A DNA stretch of 48,153 nt from Clostridiales bacterium (GTDB taxonomy: Bacteria; Bacillota; Clostridia; Oscillospirales; Oscillospiraceae). A program made the position numbers and the translations under genes. Shown piece after piece: positions 34,083 through 43,842 of the stretch; the stretch's first letter is position 1; each line of letters starts with the position of its first letter. Below the pieces are notes generated by a model, which saw only the letters and a list, made by a program, of their open reading frames with translations, made no database searches and had not been told where the DNA came from. Location: NCBI GenBank assembly GCA_021205455.1, contig JAJPXL010000050.1, positions 1 through 48,153 on the forward strand. The letters are read 5' to 3'.

Positions 34083-36509
34083 ATGCGTGAATACTCTAAA
34101 TATGAGCTGTCCGCCCTGATCGAGGGCAAGCTGCGCCGCAACTTCGGCCGCACCCCTCAGGTGGCTTCCAAGGTCCAGGTGTTTAAATCCTGCGCCATGG
34201 TGCTGCGGGACATTATGAGCAGCAACCATATCGAAACCGTCAACTACAACCGCTCCATCAACGCCCGCGAGGTGCATTACCTCTCCATGGAGTTCCTGGT
34301 GGGCCGCTCCCTGATGAAGAACGCCTACAACCTGGGCATCCTGCCCGAGCTGAAGGACGCCATCAGTGAGATGGGCTTCGACCCCGCCGAAATCTTCGAG
34401 CTGGAGCCAGACGCCTCTCTGGGCAACGGCGGTCTGGGCCGCCTGGCCGCCTGCTATATGGACTCCATGACGACGGAGGAGATCCCCGCCACCGGCTACT
34501 CCATCTGCTACCAGCTGGGCATGTTCCGTCAGAAAATCATTGACGGCCGCCAGGAGGAGCTGTCCGATGACTGGCTGGAGCTGGGCGACGCCTGGCTGGT
34601 GCCCAAGCGGGATGAGACGGAGACCGTCCGCTTCGGCGGCGAGGTCAAGACCTACCTGAATGAGGACGGCAAATTCACCGTGGACTATGTGGGCGGCACC
34701 ACTGTGCTGGCCGTCCCCATGGACATGAATATCGCCGGTTACAAGACCGACCACGTCAACACCCTGCGGTTGTGGGATGCGAAGAGCCCCGTCCAGGAGG
34801 ATATGCAGTACTACTCCTCCGGTGAATATCTGAAGGCCGTGGAGGAGCGGGCCAACGCCGAGGTCATCGCCAAGGTGCTGTACCCCGCGGATGACCACTA
34901 CGAGGGCAAGATGCTCCGCCTGAAGCAGCAGTACTTCTTCGTCTCCGCCACGGTACAGTCCATCGTCCGCAAGCACAAGGCCCAGTACGGCACCCTGCGC
35001 AACTTCGCTGAGAAGCACGTCATTCAAATCAACGACACCCACCCCACCCTGGTCATCCCCGAGCTGATGCGTATCCTGATGGATGAGAACGGCTTCGGCT
35101 GGGACGAGGCCTGGAGCATCGTCACCCGCACCGTGGCCTACACCAACCACACCGTGCTGGCCGAGGCGCTGGAGCATTGGTCTCAGGACCTGATCATCGC
35201 CCTGCTGCCCCGCTGCTGGCAGATCATCTGCGAAATCAACGAGCGCTACCTGAAAGAGGTCCGCGCCTACTTCCACAACGACGAGGCCAAGGCCCGCGAG
35301 CTGGCCATCATCTGGGACGGGGATGTGCGGATGGCCAACCTGTGCGTCGCCACCTGCTTCGCCGTCAACGGCGTGGCCGAGCTGCACAGCCAGATTCTGA
35401 AGGACGACGTGTTCCACACCGCCTACCTCCGCACCCCGGAGAAGTTCACCAACGTCACCAACGGCGTGGATCACCGCCGCTGGCTGGCTGAAATCAACCC
35501 CGAGCTGCACAACCTGATTTGTGAGGTCAACGGCAGCGATGAGTATCTGCTCCAGCCCAGCAAGCTGGAGGACTTCCTGAAGGGCAAGGACGATGCCGCC
35601 GTGCTGGACCGCCTGGGCCAGATCAAGAAGGCCAATAAGGACGCCTTCGCCGCCTACTGCAAGCGGGAGTATGGCTACAACCTGAACGCCGACGCCATCT
35701 TTGATGTCCAGTCCAAGCGCCTCCATGAGTACAAGCGCCAGCTGCTGAACGTGATGAACATCATCCACCTGTATCAGCAGATTCAGGACGGGGAGGACAT
35801 CGTCCCCCACACCTTCCTGTTCGCCGCCAAGGCCGCTTCCGCCTACCATATGGCAAAGCGCATCATCGAGCTGATCAACTCCGTGGCCTACGAGGTCAAC
35901 AACGACCCCCGCTGCAAGGGCAAGCTCCAGGTGTTCTTCATTGAGAACTACCGCGTGTCCATCGCGGAGAAGCTGATGCCCGCCGCCGAAATCTCCGAGC
36001 AGATTTCCACCGCCGGCAAGGAGGCCTCCGGCACCGGCAACATGAAGTTCATGATGAACGGCGCCCTGACCATTGGCACCGAGGACGGCGCCAATGTGGA
36101 GATGCACCAGCTCCTGGGCGACGACAACATCTTCATCTTCGGCCTGACCGCCGAGGAGGTGGCCAACAAGAAGGCCGCCGGGTACAACTCCTATGAGTAT
36201 TACAACGCCAGCCCCGTCATTCAGCGGGTCATCGGCAAGCTGAACTCCGGCTTCTCCGACGGCAAGAGCTATCAGGACATCACCAACAGCCTGCTCTTCG
36301 GCCAGGGCTACACGGCGGACAACTACCTGCTGCTGGCCGACTTCGAGAGCTATCGCTATATGCAGAACAAAATCGTCACCGCCTACAGCGACAGCCGCCA
36401 CTGGAACCAGATGGCGCTGGTCAACATCGCCAAGTCCGGCAAGTTCGCCGCCGACCGCTCCATTCACGACTACGCCAATAACATCTGGCACGTCCACACC
36501 CGCGGGTAA
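34083..36509 (+). CDS. glgP: glycogen phosphorylase
   Basis: GlgP releases glucose-1-phosphate from the ends of glycogen with phosphate. The 808-residue length fits the bacterial enzyme. Family features are clear: YLSMEFLVGRSL (about 60), DASLGNGGLGRLAACYMDS (about 115), the substrate region INDTHPTLVIPELMR (about 315), KRLHEYKRQLLN (about 545), and EASGTGNMKFMMNGALTIGTEDGANVEM (about 645) with the lysine that holds pyridoxal phosphate. I start at the ATG at 34083, ten bases after GGAGG; the frame is open further upstream through the leader, but no start there has a ribosome site. It stands apart from the other glycogen genes and has its own promoter and terminator. Confidence 0.97.
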   Translation: MREYSKYELSALIEGKLRRNFGRTPQVASKVQVFKSCAMVLRDIMSSNHIETVNYNRSINAREVHYLSMEFLVGRSLMKNAYNLGILPELKDAISEMGFDPAEIFELEPDASLGNGGLGRLAACYMDSMTTEEIPATGYSICYQLGMFRQKIIDGRQEELSDDWLELGDAWLVPKRDETETVRFGGEVKTYLNEDGKFTVDYVGGTTVLAVPMDMNIAGYKTDHVNTLRLWDAKSPVQEDMQYYSSGEYLKAVEERANAEVIAKVLYPADDHYEGKMLRLKQQYFFVSATVQSIVRKHKAQYGTLRNFAEKHVIQINDTHPTLVIPELMRILMDENGFGWDEAWSIVTRTVAYTNHTVLAEALEHWSQDLIIALLPRCWQIICEINERYLKEVRAYFHNDEAKARELAIIWDGDVRMANLCVATCFAVNGVAELHSQILKDDVFHTAYLRTPEKFTNVTNGVDHRRWLAEINPELHNLICEVNGSDEYLLQPSKLEDFLKGKDDAAVLDRLGQIKKANKDAFAAYCKREYGYNLNADAIFDVQSKRLHEYKRQLLNVMNIIHLYQQIQDGEDIVPHTFLFAAKAASAYHMAKRIIELINSVAYEVNNDPRCKGKLQVFFIENYRVSIAEKLMPAAEISEQISTAGKEASGTGNMKFMMNGALTIGTEDGANVEMHQLLGDDNIFIFGLTAEEVANKKAAGYNSYEYYNASPVIQRVIGKLNSGFSDGKSYQDITNSLLFGQGYTADNYLLLADFESYRYMQNKIVTAYSDSRHWNQMALVNIAKSGKFAADRSIHDYANNIWHVHTRG

Positions 36510-36544
36510 GCGCCCCGCCTGACGTTTCACAGCGTAACCATCGG

Positions 36545-36582
36545 AACAGCTCCCTCCATGCTTTATGGAGGGAGCTGTTTTC
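36545..36582 (+). terminator. terminator of glgP
   Basis: A perfect 15-bp stem (36545-36559/36565-36579, AACAGCTCCCTCCAT with its complement), 5-base loop, then TTTC following TT in the stem. Confidence 0.9.
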
Positions 36583-36586
36583 TGTC

Positions 36587-36619
36587 AAAACGAAACCGTG
36601 GGCCTTGCGCCCACGGTTT
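36587..36619 (-). terminator. terminator of the RND transporter gene
   Basis: An 11-bp stem (36593-36603/36609-36619, AAACCGTGGGC with GCCCACGGTTT), 5-base loop, then CGTTTTG on the minus strand. It sits back to back with the glgP terminator. Confidence 0.7.
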
Positions 36620-36637
36620 TCGCTTTGTATTGCCGCT

Positions 36638-39600
36638 TTACTCCCCGGCCTTAGCCGCTTCCTCGGCCCTGGCTTGCTGGAGGAACTCCGCCGCGTCGTC
36701 CGGAACGTCGTCGATGGAATCATCCCCCACGTCAATTTCTCTGGGCTGCCCGCGGTACAGCAGGTCGTACATCACCGGCACCACGAACAGAGTCATCAGG
36801 GTGGCGTAGGCCAGGCCAAAGGCCACCACGATGGCCATGCCCCTGGTCAGGGACGCGCTGATACCGGTGGAGAACACCATGCTGCCCATGGCCAGGATGG
36901 TGGTCAGCGCGGTCATCAGGATGGGGCGCATCCTGGTCTTGCCGGTGGCAATCAGGGCCGCCCGCTTCCCCATGCCGCCCAGGCGGAGCTGGTTGGTGTA
37001 GTCCACAAACACGATGCCGTTGTTCACCACCGTACCCATCAGCACCAGGAAGCCGATCATGCTCAGCAGGGACAGCTGCTCCCCGAAGGCCATCAGGCCG
37101 AACATACCGCCGGTGAAGGCCAGGGGAACGGTGAACAGGATGATGAAGGGGCTCAGCAGGCTCTGGAACTGGGCCACCATAATCAGGTAGACGAAGAGCA
37201 GGCCCAGCGCCAGCATCTCAACCATCTGAGTTATCATGGCAATGACCGTCTCATACTCACCGGCCATCTCCCAGGTGTAGCCGTCGGGCATCTCATAATC
37301 CTCCAGCACCTCGGAAAGCGCCATGGAAAGGCGGGTGGAGTTGTAGCCGTCCAGGGTATCCGCCGTGACGGAGATGTAGCGCTGCTGATTCTCGCGGGAG
37401 ATGGTGGACACACTGGCATCCGTCTCCACGGTGGAGAACTCGTCCAGGGTGTGGGTCTCGGTGACGGATTCGCCGTCCTCGTCGGTGGTGTCCACGTCAA
37501 AGGTGATGTCCATCAGGTTCTCCCTGGTCAGCAGGTTGTTCTCATCCACGATGACCACTTCCATCTCCGCGCCGTCAATGGTGACGGTGGTGGAGGTGCT
37601 CTCCGTGGTCAGGCGGCCGGAGATCTCACTGTAAATCTGCGCCACCGTCAGGCCCAGCCGCATGGCGGCGTCCTTGTCCACGATGAGCACCAGCTCCTGG
37701 TCCGCCTCGTCCTGGCCGTTGGTGGGGGTGTCAAAGCCCTCCGTCTCGGCGATGATTTCCATAAAGTCCTCCGAAATCTCCACCAGGGTATCCAGGTCGG
37801 AGCCGTAGATGTCGATTTCCAGGCCGCTGCCCAGCATACTGCTCATCTCACTGGAGGAGGACGAGGACGTGTCCACCGTGCAGTCCAGGTCGGCAGTGTT
37901 GGCCGCGATTTGGCTGCAGATGTCCTCGATGCCCTGCTCCGTGTTCACGTCGTCGTTGGGCACCACATAGAACACATAGTTCAGGAAGTCGTTGCTGGTG
38001 GAGGCGCTAGTGGTGAGCATACTGGAGGCGTTCGTCATGGCCCCCACATAGTCCACCCCGTCCACCGCCAGGATGCGTTCCGTCACCTCGTCGGCGGTGG
38101 CGTAGGCGGTATCCTGGTCATAGTCCTCCGGCATGGCCACCGTAATGGAGATTTGGTTGCTGGACATATCTGGAATCATCACCAGCCCCATCTGCACCAC
38201 GCCGAACACGGCCACCCCAAAGAGAACGATGGCAAGGCCCAGAGGGACCACCTTCACCCGCAGGCAGAAGTCCAGCACCCTCCCGTAGCCGTTCACCATC
38301 CGGTCAAACCAGGGATGGGACTTGGGCTTGACGCTTTTCAGCAGGGTGGAGGCCACCGTGGGTACCACCGTCATTGCCACCACCAGGGAGGCAATCAGCG
38401 CATAGCCGATGGTCAGCGCCATGGGATACATCAGCTCCCGGGTGTAGCCCGTGGTGAAAATCATGGGCAGGAACACGCAGATGGTGGTCAGCGTGGAGGA
38501 AATCAACGCGCCCGACACCTGCTTCACGCCCTGCACAGCCGCCCGTGGGGCAGCGAGGCCCCGCCCCCGCAGTCGGTAGATGTTTTCTATGGCAACGATG
38601 GAGTTGTCCACCAGCATACCAATGCCCAGAGACAGTCCGCCCAGGGACATGATGTTCAGGGAGATGTCCGTGAAGTACATCAGCACCAGGGCAATCAGCA
38701 CGCTGAAGGGGATGGAGAAGCCCACCACCAGCGTGGGCCGCACGTCCTTCAGGAACAGGGCCAGAATAATAATAGCCAGCAGCGCGCCGAGGATCATGCT
38801 TTGCAGAATGTTGGAGATAATCAGCGTGATATACTCGCCCTGGTCCATCAGCGGCTGAATCTGGAGGCCATCGTACTTCGCCTCCAGCTCTTCGATGGCG
38901 TCGTTGCAGGCGGAGGAGACGTCGCTGGTGCCGGCGGTGCTGCCCTTGAAGATGGACAGCACCACGCCGGCCTCCCCGTTGACCCGGGTGTAGCTGTCCG
39001 CGGCGTTGTCAATGACGGTCAGGTCGGCCACGTCCCCCAGGGTCACGTCTCCAACGTCGTCCAGGTTGCAGAGGACCATGTTCTCCAAATCCTCTACGCT
39101 GTCATATTCCTCGCCCACCTTCAGCAGCCACTGGTTATCGTCCGCATCGTCCACATACCCGGCGGGCATGGAGAAGTTTTGGGCGTAAATCAGGGTCGCC
39201 AGGGTGTCGATGTCCAGCAGGGCGTCCAGGTTGGCGCTTGCGATGGCAGTCCCCCGGGCAGCCTCGTAGGATTCCAGGGCGGAGTCCAACTGGGTCTGCC
39301 CGTCCTCTAAGGCGGTCTGGGCCGCCGCCAGCTGGGCGCTGGCGGAGCCGAAGCCCGCCGCCGCCAGGATCTTCCCGGCCTCCACCGTGGTGTAGCTGTT
39401 GGCAGCCTCCGCCACGGCGGCGTTCACCGCGTCCACGGTGGCGGTGGCCACCGCGATTTCGATTTCCAGGTTGGCAAGCTCCGTCTCGATTTGGGGGATG
39501 CGGGTGTTGACGATTTCGTACAGGCTAGTCAAATTGTCCGCCGTCAGCATGGAGGCCGCTTCGCCCATCCCCTGGGCTTCCAGCAGCGACACCGCATAGG

Positions 39601-41008
39601 CCAGCTTATCCGGGTTTGCGATGGCGTCCGCCACGCTGGAGGGCAGGCTGGAGGACAGCGTAGCAGTCTGGTTCTCCGCCGCAGTGGTAGCGGCCTCATC
39701 CGCCGCAGACTTCAGCGTATCGCTGACGCTGGTGTTCGCCATGCTAACCACGCTCATCAGCTCCGTCAGCTCCTCCTCTGAAAGGGAGGGCACCAGCTCG
39801 GCCAGCTCGGCCACCGTCAGCCCGTCCTGGAGCAGCCCGGCCAGGGTGTCCGCGTCCAGGTCGAGATTCCCTATGTAATCCTGAATCATGGAGAGCATGG
39901 TGTTAGCCAGGCTTTCATAGCTGACGGCGCTGTCCAGCATAGCCAGCACGTCCTCCACGTTGTCCTCCGTCACCGTGACGGCGTCCATCAGGCCGCTTTC
40001 CGCCATGCTGTCCGCGGCGCTCTGGGCGGCGGCGATGAGCACCTGGGAGTAGACCGCATCGTAAATGGTCTGATAGGTGTCCGACCCGGCGGCGGTCTCC
40101 TGGAGGGTTTGGAACAGGGCCTCCAGCTCCTCGTAGCTCTCTTCAATGCCTGCGTTCTCATAGGCCTGCAGCTCCGTCTCCAGCGCCATCTGATTGGCCT
40201 GCTGGCTGGCCAGCTGGGCCTCATAGGCGCTCCGGGTGGCAATGGCCTGGTCCAGGGCCAGGCTGGCCTCCGCCAGTTCCTCCGCCGTCTCGCTTTCCTG
40301 GTCCTCCAGCTCGGCGGTGCCGCTGTCCAGCTCGGCCTGGGCGTCCTCCAGCTCGGCCTGGGCGTCCTCGATCTCCTGCTTCGCCTCGTCCAGCGTGCCC
40401 AGGACGGAGGCTAAGAGCTGGGCGTTGATGTCGTCGATTTTCTCCTGGTTCAGGCGCACCTCCACCGTCTGCTCCACCAGGCCCACGGCGGAGACGCTGG
40501 CAACGCCGTCCTGCCGCTCGAAATAGGGCGTGACGATGTCCTCCACAAAGTCGGACAGCTCGTAGATGTCCTTCCCCTCATAGTCCACGCTGACGTACAT
40601 GGTAGCCACCATGTCCATGCTGATTTCCATGACGTTGGGGGTGCCGCACAGGTCGGGCAGAGAACTCTCCACGTCCTGTAGGGCGGAATCCACCTTCACC
40701 ATGGCGGAGTCCATGTCCGTATCGTCCTCAAACTCCAGCATGATCATGGAGTAGTTCTCCGCGCTGCTGCTGGTGACGTTTTCCACGCCGCTGACCGTAC
40801 CCAGGGCGCTTTCCAGCGGCTCCGTCACGTTGGCCTCCACCTTCTCCGGGCTGGCCCCTGGATAGGTCGTAATGACCACCATGTAGGGCAGGCTCATCTC
40901 CGGCAGCAGGTCGGTCGTCATCCGCAGCATACACACGACACCCAGCACCAGCGCGATAATGACGGCCACCAGCACGGTAAATGGCTTTTTCACACACTGC
41001 TTCACCAT
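36638..41008 (-). CDS. RND superfamily efflux transporter with large coiled-coil insertion
   Basis: A 1456-residue proton-driven exporter of the AcrB/SwrC type; usual relatives have about 1030-1050 residues. The first helix is at about 10-27. TM4 carries GIGMLVDNSIVAIENIYR with the Asp of the proton path, and the C-terminal half ends with MGTVVNNGIVFVDYTNQLR and a short acidic tail. About 395 extra residues (about 203-598) are inserted after VRLNQEKIDDINAQLL, in the outer pore domain. They begin and end with Ala/Glu/Leu-rich helices (AELEDAQAELDSG, and QLDSALESYEAARG). The DNA of the insert is 39215-40402. No membrane-fusion protein or outer-membrane channel gene is near, as expected for a single-membrane cell. 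I start at the ATG at 41008 (MVKQCVKKPF); GAGGT lies about ten bases upstream. Confidence 0.9.
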   Translation of the reverse strand: MVKQCVKKPFTVLVAVIIALVLGVVCMLRMTTDLLPEMSLPYMVVITTYPGASPEKVEANVTEPLESALGTVSGVENVTSSSAENYSMIMLEFEDDTDMDSAMVKVDSALQDVESSLPDLCGTPNVMEISMDMVATMYVSVDYEGKDIYELSDFVEDIVTPYFERQDGVASVSAVGLVEQTVEVRLNQEKIDDINAQLLASVLGTLDEAKQEIEDAQAELEDAQAELDSGTAELEDQESETAEELAEASLALDQAIATRSAYEAQLASQQANQMALETELQAYENAGIEESYEELEALFQTLQETAAGSDTYQTIYDAVYSQVLIAAAQSAADSMAESGLMDAVTVTEDNVEDVLAMLDSAVSYESLANTMLSMIQDYIGNLDLDADTLAGLLQDGLTVAELAELVPSLSEEELTELMSVVSMANTSVSDTLKSAADEAATTAAENQTATLSSSLPSSVADAIANPDKLAYAVSLLEAQGMGEAASMLTADNLTSLYEIVNTRIPQIETELANLEIEIAVATATVDAVNAAVAEAANSYTTVEAGKILAAAGFGSASAQLAAAQTALEDGQTQLDSALESYEAARGTAIASANLDALLDIDTLATLIYAQNFSMPAGYVDDADDNQWLLKVGEEYDSVEDLENMVLCNLDDVGDVTLGDVADLTVIDNAADSYTRVNGEAGVVLSIFKGSTAGTSDVSSACNDAIEELEAKYDGLQIQPLMDQGEYITLIISNILQSMILGALLAIIILALFLKDVRPTLVVGFSIPFSVLIALVLMYFTDISLNIMSLGGLSLGIGMLVDNSIVAIENIYRLRGRGLAAPRAAVQGVKQVSGALISSTLTTICVFLPMIFTTGYTRELMYPMALTIGYALIASLVVAMTVVPTVASTLLKSVKPKSHPWFDRMVNGYGRVLDFCLRVKVVPLGLAIVLFGVAVFGVVQMGLVMIPDMSSNQISITVAMPEDYDQDTAYATADEVTERILAVDGVDYVGAMTNASSMLTTSASTSNDFLNYVFYVVPNDDVNTEQGIEDICSQIAANTADLDCTVDTSSSSSSEMSSMLGSGLEIDIYGSDLDTLVEISEDFMEIIAETEGFDTPTNGQDEADQELVLIVDKDAAMRLGLTVAQIYSEISGRLTTESTSTTVTIDGAEMEVVIVDENNLLTRENLMDITFDVDTTDEDGESVTETHTLDEFSTVETDASVSTISRENQQRYISVTADTLDGYNSTRLSMALSEVLEDYEMPDGYTWEMAGEYETVIAMITQMVEMLALGLLFVYLIMVAQFQSLLSPFIILFTVPLAFTGGMFGLMAFGEQLSLLSMIGFLVLMGTVVNNGIVFVDYTNQLRLGGMGKRAALIATGKTRMRPILMTALTTILAMGSMVFSTGISASLTRGMAIVVAFGLAYATLMTLFVVPVMYDLLYRGQPREIDVGDDSIDDVPDDAAEFLQQARAEEAAKAGE

Positions 41009-41059
41009 GATTGAACAGACCTCATTTCCTGTATCCTTGTACAGCATATTTGCGAACAT

Positions 41060-41113
41060 ATTTTAACACGACTTGTTAACACTGTAAATGTTTCTTTGTT
41101 AAGAAACTGTTAA
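41060..41113 (-). promoter_or_regulatory. RND gene promoter with TTAACA/TGTTAA boxes
   Basis: On the minus strand TTTACA (41088-41083), 17 bases, TAAAAT (41065-41060) with an extended TG. A perfect dyad TTAACA-N5-TGTTAA (41063-41079) covers the -10 and spacer. Further boxes are at 41076-41081, 41097-41102 and 41108-41113. A second palindrome, TTTCTT-N4-AAGAAA (41091-41106), covers the region just upstream of the -35. Such a cluster fits a repressor site for an efflux gene. The regulator is not in the window. Confidence 0.55.
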
Positions 41114-41135
41114 ATAATTCGGCTGTCAAAAGTAA

Positions 41136-41170
41136 GCGGCGCAGGCCGTCCAAAGCTATGCCTGCGCCGC
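41136..41170 (-). terminator. hairpin after the metallo-hydrolase gene
   Basis: An 11-bp perfect stem (41136-41146/41160-41170, GCGGCGCAGGC with GCCTGCGCCGC) with a 13-base loop, followed by TTACTTTTG on the minus strand. It is probably a terminator, though the T-run is broken. Confidence 0.5.
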
Positions 41171-41184
41171 AACGCCGGCGGCGC

Positions 41185-42033
41185 TCACCTCCCGTAAAGG
41201 AAGCGCTCCCCCAGCTGCATGATATGGAATTTTTGCCCCGGCGCGCACCGCAGCATATAGGACGCAAAAATCAGCGGGTCCTCCCCGTTGCCCACCACCA
41301 TGTCATAGTGCAACGGGATGGTCAGATCCGCGCCGGTCTGGGCGGCGAAAATCGCCGCGTCCCGGCAGTCCATGTTGCCCACGATGTTCCGGCTCCGCCG
41401 CTCCAGGTCCGCCCCGTTCACCGGCAGACAGGCCACGTCCGGCGGGCCGTACCGCTTCACGTCCTCCAGCAGCCGGGCGGTCAGCACCGTGTCTCCGGCG
41501 TGGTAAAAGCGCACCCCATCCGCCATCAGGAGATACCCCAGGTTTCGATAATTGCCCTGTTCATCAGTGACATACTCCTCGTGGGCCGCCGGGATGGGGG
41601 TCAGGGTGACACCGTCCCCCAGCGTCAGCGTCTGATGGGCCTTCGCCCCCACCACCGCGTCGGCAGGAATCCCCGCCCCGGTCAATACGCCCTCCTCCGG
41701 CGCGGGGACGATGAAGCGAAGGCCGGGATTCGCCCGGTACAGGGGCAGCAGGGTCTCCAGATTCAGATGGTCGGCGTGGTTGTGGGAGCAGACCACATAG
41801 TCCACCCCTGTCAACTCCCCGCCGGAGAAGGGGGCCGGATAGTTCCGGCGGGTGGCGCCGTCCGGGCTGCACAGGTCGCATAGCACCGGGTCAAAGCAGA
41901 GGGTGACGCCTCCGGCCTTCACCAGCATCCCCATCTGCCCCAGGTACCAGAAGGCCAACTCACCGGCAGGCGGTTCAGTTCGGGCAATGTCCCGCAGCAG
42001 CGCCGCCCCGGCTCGATACCATTTGTATTGCAT
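41185..42033 (-). CDS. metallo-beta-lactamase-fold hydrolase, UlaG-like
   Basis: A 282-residue cytosolic protein with the metallo-beta-lactamase fold. The metal motif is SHNHADHLN (about residue 83), further ligands come from PAAHEEY (about 148), YHAGDTV (about 172) and the late PLHYDMVVGNGEDP (about 240). The closest known pattern is UlaG, the L-ascorbate-6-phosphate lactonase. No other ascorbate-use gene (ulaABC, ulaD-F) is nearby, so the true substrate is open; a phosphorylated sugar lactone or a nucleotide phosphodiester is possible. GGGAGGA precedes the ATG at 42033. It follows ilvD by 68 bases with a strong hairpin between. Confidence 0.85.
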   Translation of the reverse strand: MQYKWYRAGAALLRDIARTEPPAGELAFWYLGQMGMLVKAGGVTLCFDPVLCDLCSPDGATRRNYPAPFSGGELTGVDYVVCSHNHADHLNLETLLPLYRANPGLRFIVPAPEEGVLTGAGIPADAVVGAKAHQTLTLGDGVTLTPIPAAHEEYVTDEQGNYRNLGYLLMADGVRFYHAGDTVLTARLLEDVKRYGPPDVACLPVNGADLERRSRNIVGNMDCRDAAIFAAQTGADLTIPLHYDMVVGNGEDPLIFASYMLRCAPGQKFHIMQLGERFLYGR

Positions 42034-42055
42034 CGGGTTCCTCCCTTCACGGTTT

Positions 42056-42090
42056 CGCGGGAATGGGGAAGCGCTTTCCCCATTCCCGCG
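42056..42090 (-). other. 15-bp intercistronic hairpin between ilvD and the metallo-hydrolase gene
   Basis: A perfect stem (42056-42070/42076-42090, CGCGGGAATGGGGAA with its complement) and a 5-base loop. Neither strand has a T-run after it. It could slow decay of the ilvD mRNA or partly stop transcription; it is not a standard intrinsic terminator. Confidence 0.6.
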
Positions 42091-42101
42091 TGTTTGGTTC
42101 C

Positions 42102-43775
42102 TTATAGCGTCCGCAGCACTGCGCCCTGGTCAGCAGAGGTGACGAGGGAGGCATAGCGGGCCAGATAGCCGGTTTTGACCTTCGGCTCCGGCATCACCAG
42201 CGCGGCCTTCCGGGCCGCCAGCACCTCATCGGAGACCTCCAGCGTGATCGTGTGGGCGGGGATGTCGATGGAGATGCGGTCGCCCTCCTCCACCAGGCCG
42301 ATGGTACCCCCGGCAGCCGCCTCCGGGGAGACGTGGCCGATGGCCGCGCCCCGGGTGGCGCCGGAGAACCGTCCGTCGGTGATGAGGGCCACAGACTCAC
42401 CCAGCCCCATGCCGCAGATGGCGGAGGTGGGGTTCAGCATTTCCCGCATACCGGGGCCGCCCTTGGGGCCTTCGTAGCGGATGACCACCACGTCGCCGGG
42501 GTGGATGCCGCCGGCGTAAATCACCTGAATGGCCTCCTCCTCGCTGTCAAAGACCCGGGCGGGGCCGGAATGGCGCATCATCTCCGGGGCCACGGCGGAC
42601 TGCTTCACCACGCAGCCCTTCTCCGCCAGGTTGCCGAACAGGACGGCAATGCCGCCGGTGGACAGATAGGGGTTGTCAATGGGCCGGATGACCTCCGGGT
42701 TGCGGTTCACCGCGTCAGCGATGTTCTCCCCCACCGTTTTGCCGGTGCAGGTCAGCAGGTCGGTCTTGATGAGTCCGGCGTCCGCCAGCTCCTTCATCAC
42801 GGCGTACACGCCGCCTGCCCGCTCCAAATCCTCCATGAAGGTGGGGCCAGCCGGGGCCAGATGGCACAGGTTGGGGGTCTTGGCGTTGAACTCGTTGACG
42901 TGGTGGAGGTCAATGTCGATGCCGCACTCGTGGGCGATGGCGGGCAGGTGCAGCATGGTGTTGGTGGAGCAGCCCAGGGCCATGTCCACAATTTCGGCGT
43001 TGTTGAAGGCGTCGGCGGTCATAATGTCCCGTGGGCGGATGTTCTGCCGCAGCAGCTCCATCACCTGCATACCGGCCTCCTTGGCCAGACGGATACGGGC
43101 GGAGTAGGGGGCAGGGATGGTGCCGTTCCCCCGCAGGCCCATACCGATGGCCTCGGTCAGGCAGTTCATGGAGTTGGCGGTGTACATCCCGGAGCAGGAG
43201 CCGCAGGAGGGGCAGCAGTTCATCACATACTCCTCCACACCGGCCTCATCCAGGGTACCGGCGTGGTAGGCCCCCACCGCCTCGAACATATCGCTGAGGC
43301 AGGTGCGTTTGCCGTTCTCCAGGCGACCCGCCAGCATGGGGCCGCCGGAGACGAAGATGGTGGGGACGTTGATGCGGGCGGCGGCCATCAGCAGGCCGGG
43401 CACGTTCTTGTCGCAGTTGGGGATCATCACCAGGGCGTCGAACTGGTGGGCGATGGCCATGCACTCGGTGGAGTCGGCAATCAAATCCCGGGTCACCAGG
43501 GAGTATTTCATGCCGATGTGGCCCATGGCGATGCCGTCGCAGACGGCGATGGCCGGGAACTCGATGGGGGTGCCGCCCGCCAGGCGGACGCCTGCCTTGA
43601 CCGCTTCGGCGATTTTGTCCAGGTTCATGTGGCCGGGGACGATTTCGTTCTGGGAGCAGACCACGCCCACCAGCGGGCGGTTCATCTCCTCCTCTGTCAG
43701 GCCCAGGGCCGCGAACAGGGAGCGGTTGGGGGCGCGGTCTACGCCCTGGGTTACGTTGGCGGATTTTAACGTCAT
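42102..43775 (-). CDS. ilvD: dihydroxy-acid dehydratase
   Basis: IlvD turns 2,3-dihydroxy-isovalerate and its methylvalerate analogue into the 2-keto acids that lead to valine, leucine and isoleucine. The 557-residue length is normal. Iron-sulfur ligands and active-site motifs are visible: CDKNVPG (about 120), [23 protein letters not shown] (about 190), and the C-terminal [29 protein letters not shown] lies before the ATG at 43775. It belongs functionally with ilvBNC but is separated from ilvC by the acyltransferase gene and a terminator, and has an extended -10 of its own. Confidence 0.97.
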   Translation of the reverse strand: MTLKSANVTQGVDRAPNRSLFAALGLTEEEMNRPLVGVVCSQNEIVPGHMNLDKIAEAVKAGVRLAGGTPIEFPAIAVCDGIAMGHIGMKYSLVTRDLIADSTECMAIAHQFDALVMIPNCDKNVPGLLMAAARINVPTIFVSGGPMLAGRLENGKRTCLSDMFEAVGAYHAGTLDEAGVEEYVMNCCPSCGSCSGMYTANSMNCLTEAIGMGLRGNGTIPAPYSARIRLAKEAGMQVMELLRQNIRPRDIMTADAFNNAEIVDMALGCSTNTMLHLPAIAHECGIDIDLHHVNEFNAKTPNLCHLAPAGPTFMEDLERAGGVYAVMKELADAGLIKTDLLTCTGKTVGENIADAVNRNPEVIRPIDNPYLSTGGIAVLFGNLAEKGCVVKQSAVAPEMMRHSGPARVFDSEEEAIQVIYAGGIHPGDVVVIRYEGPKGGPGMREMLNPTSAICGMGLGESVALITDGRFSGATRGAAIGHVSPEAAAGGTIGLVEEGDRISIDIPAHTITLEVSDEVLAARKAALVMPEPKVKTGYLARYASLVTSADQGAVLRTL

Positions 43776-43808
43776 ACTACTTCCTCCTTATCAATCGTTC
43801 ATACAGAT

Positions 43809-43817
43809 ATTATAACA
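43809..43817 (-). promoter_or_regulatory. extended -10 upstream of ilvD
   Basis: TGTTATAAT on the minus strand (43817-43809): a perfect TATAAT with TGn. No good -35 is visible at 16-18 bases. It would give ilvD a transcript independent of the upstream ilv genes. Confidence 0.4.
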
Positions 43818-43842
43818 ATAGCAACAGGCAGCGCCGTAGCGC

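Noticed and set aside
33861..36530. An 889-codon open frame antisense to glgP
   Set aside because: GlgP has complete motifs on the plus strand. The antisense translation has no recognisable domain and covers almost exactly the same span.
36605..39310. A 901-codon open frame antisense to the RND transporter gene
   Set aside because: The product is a His/Gln/Gly-rich string without domains, typical of shadow frames opposite GC-rich genes.
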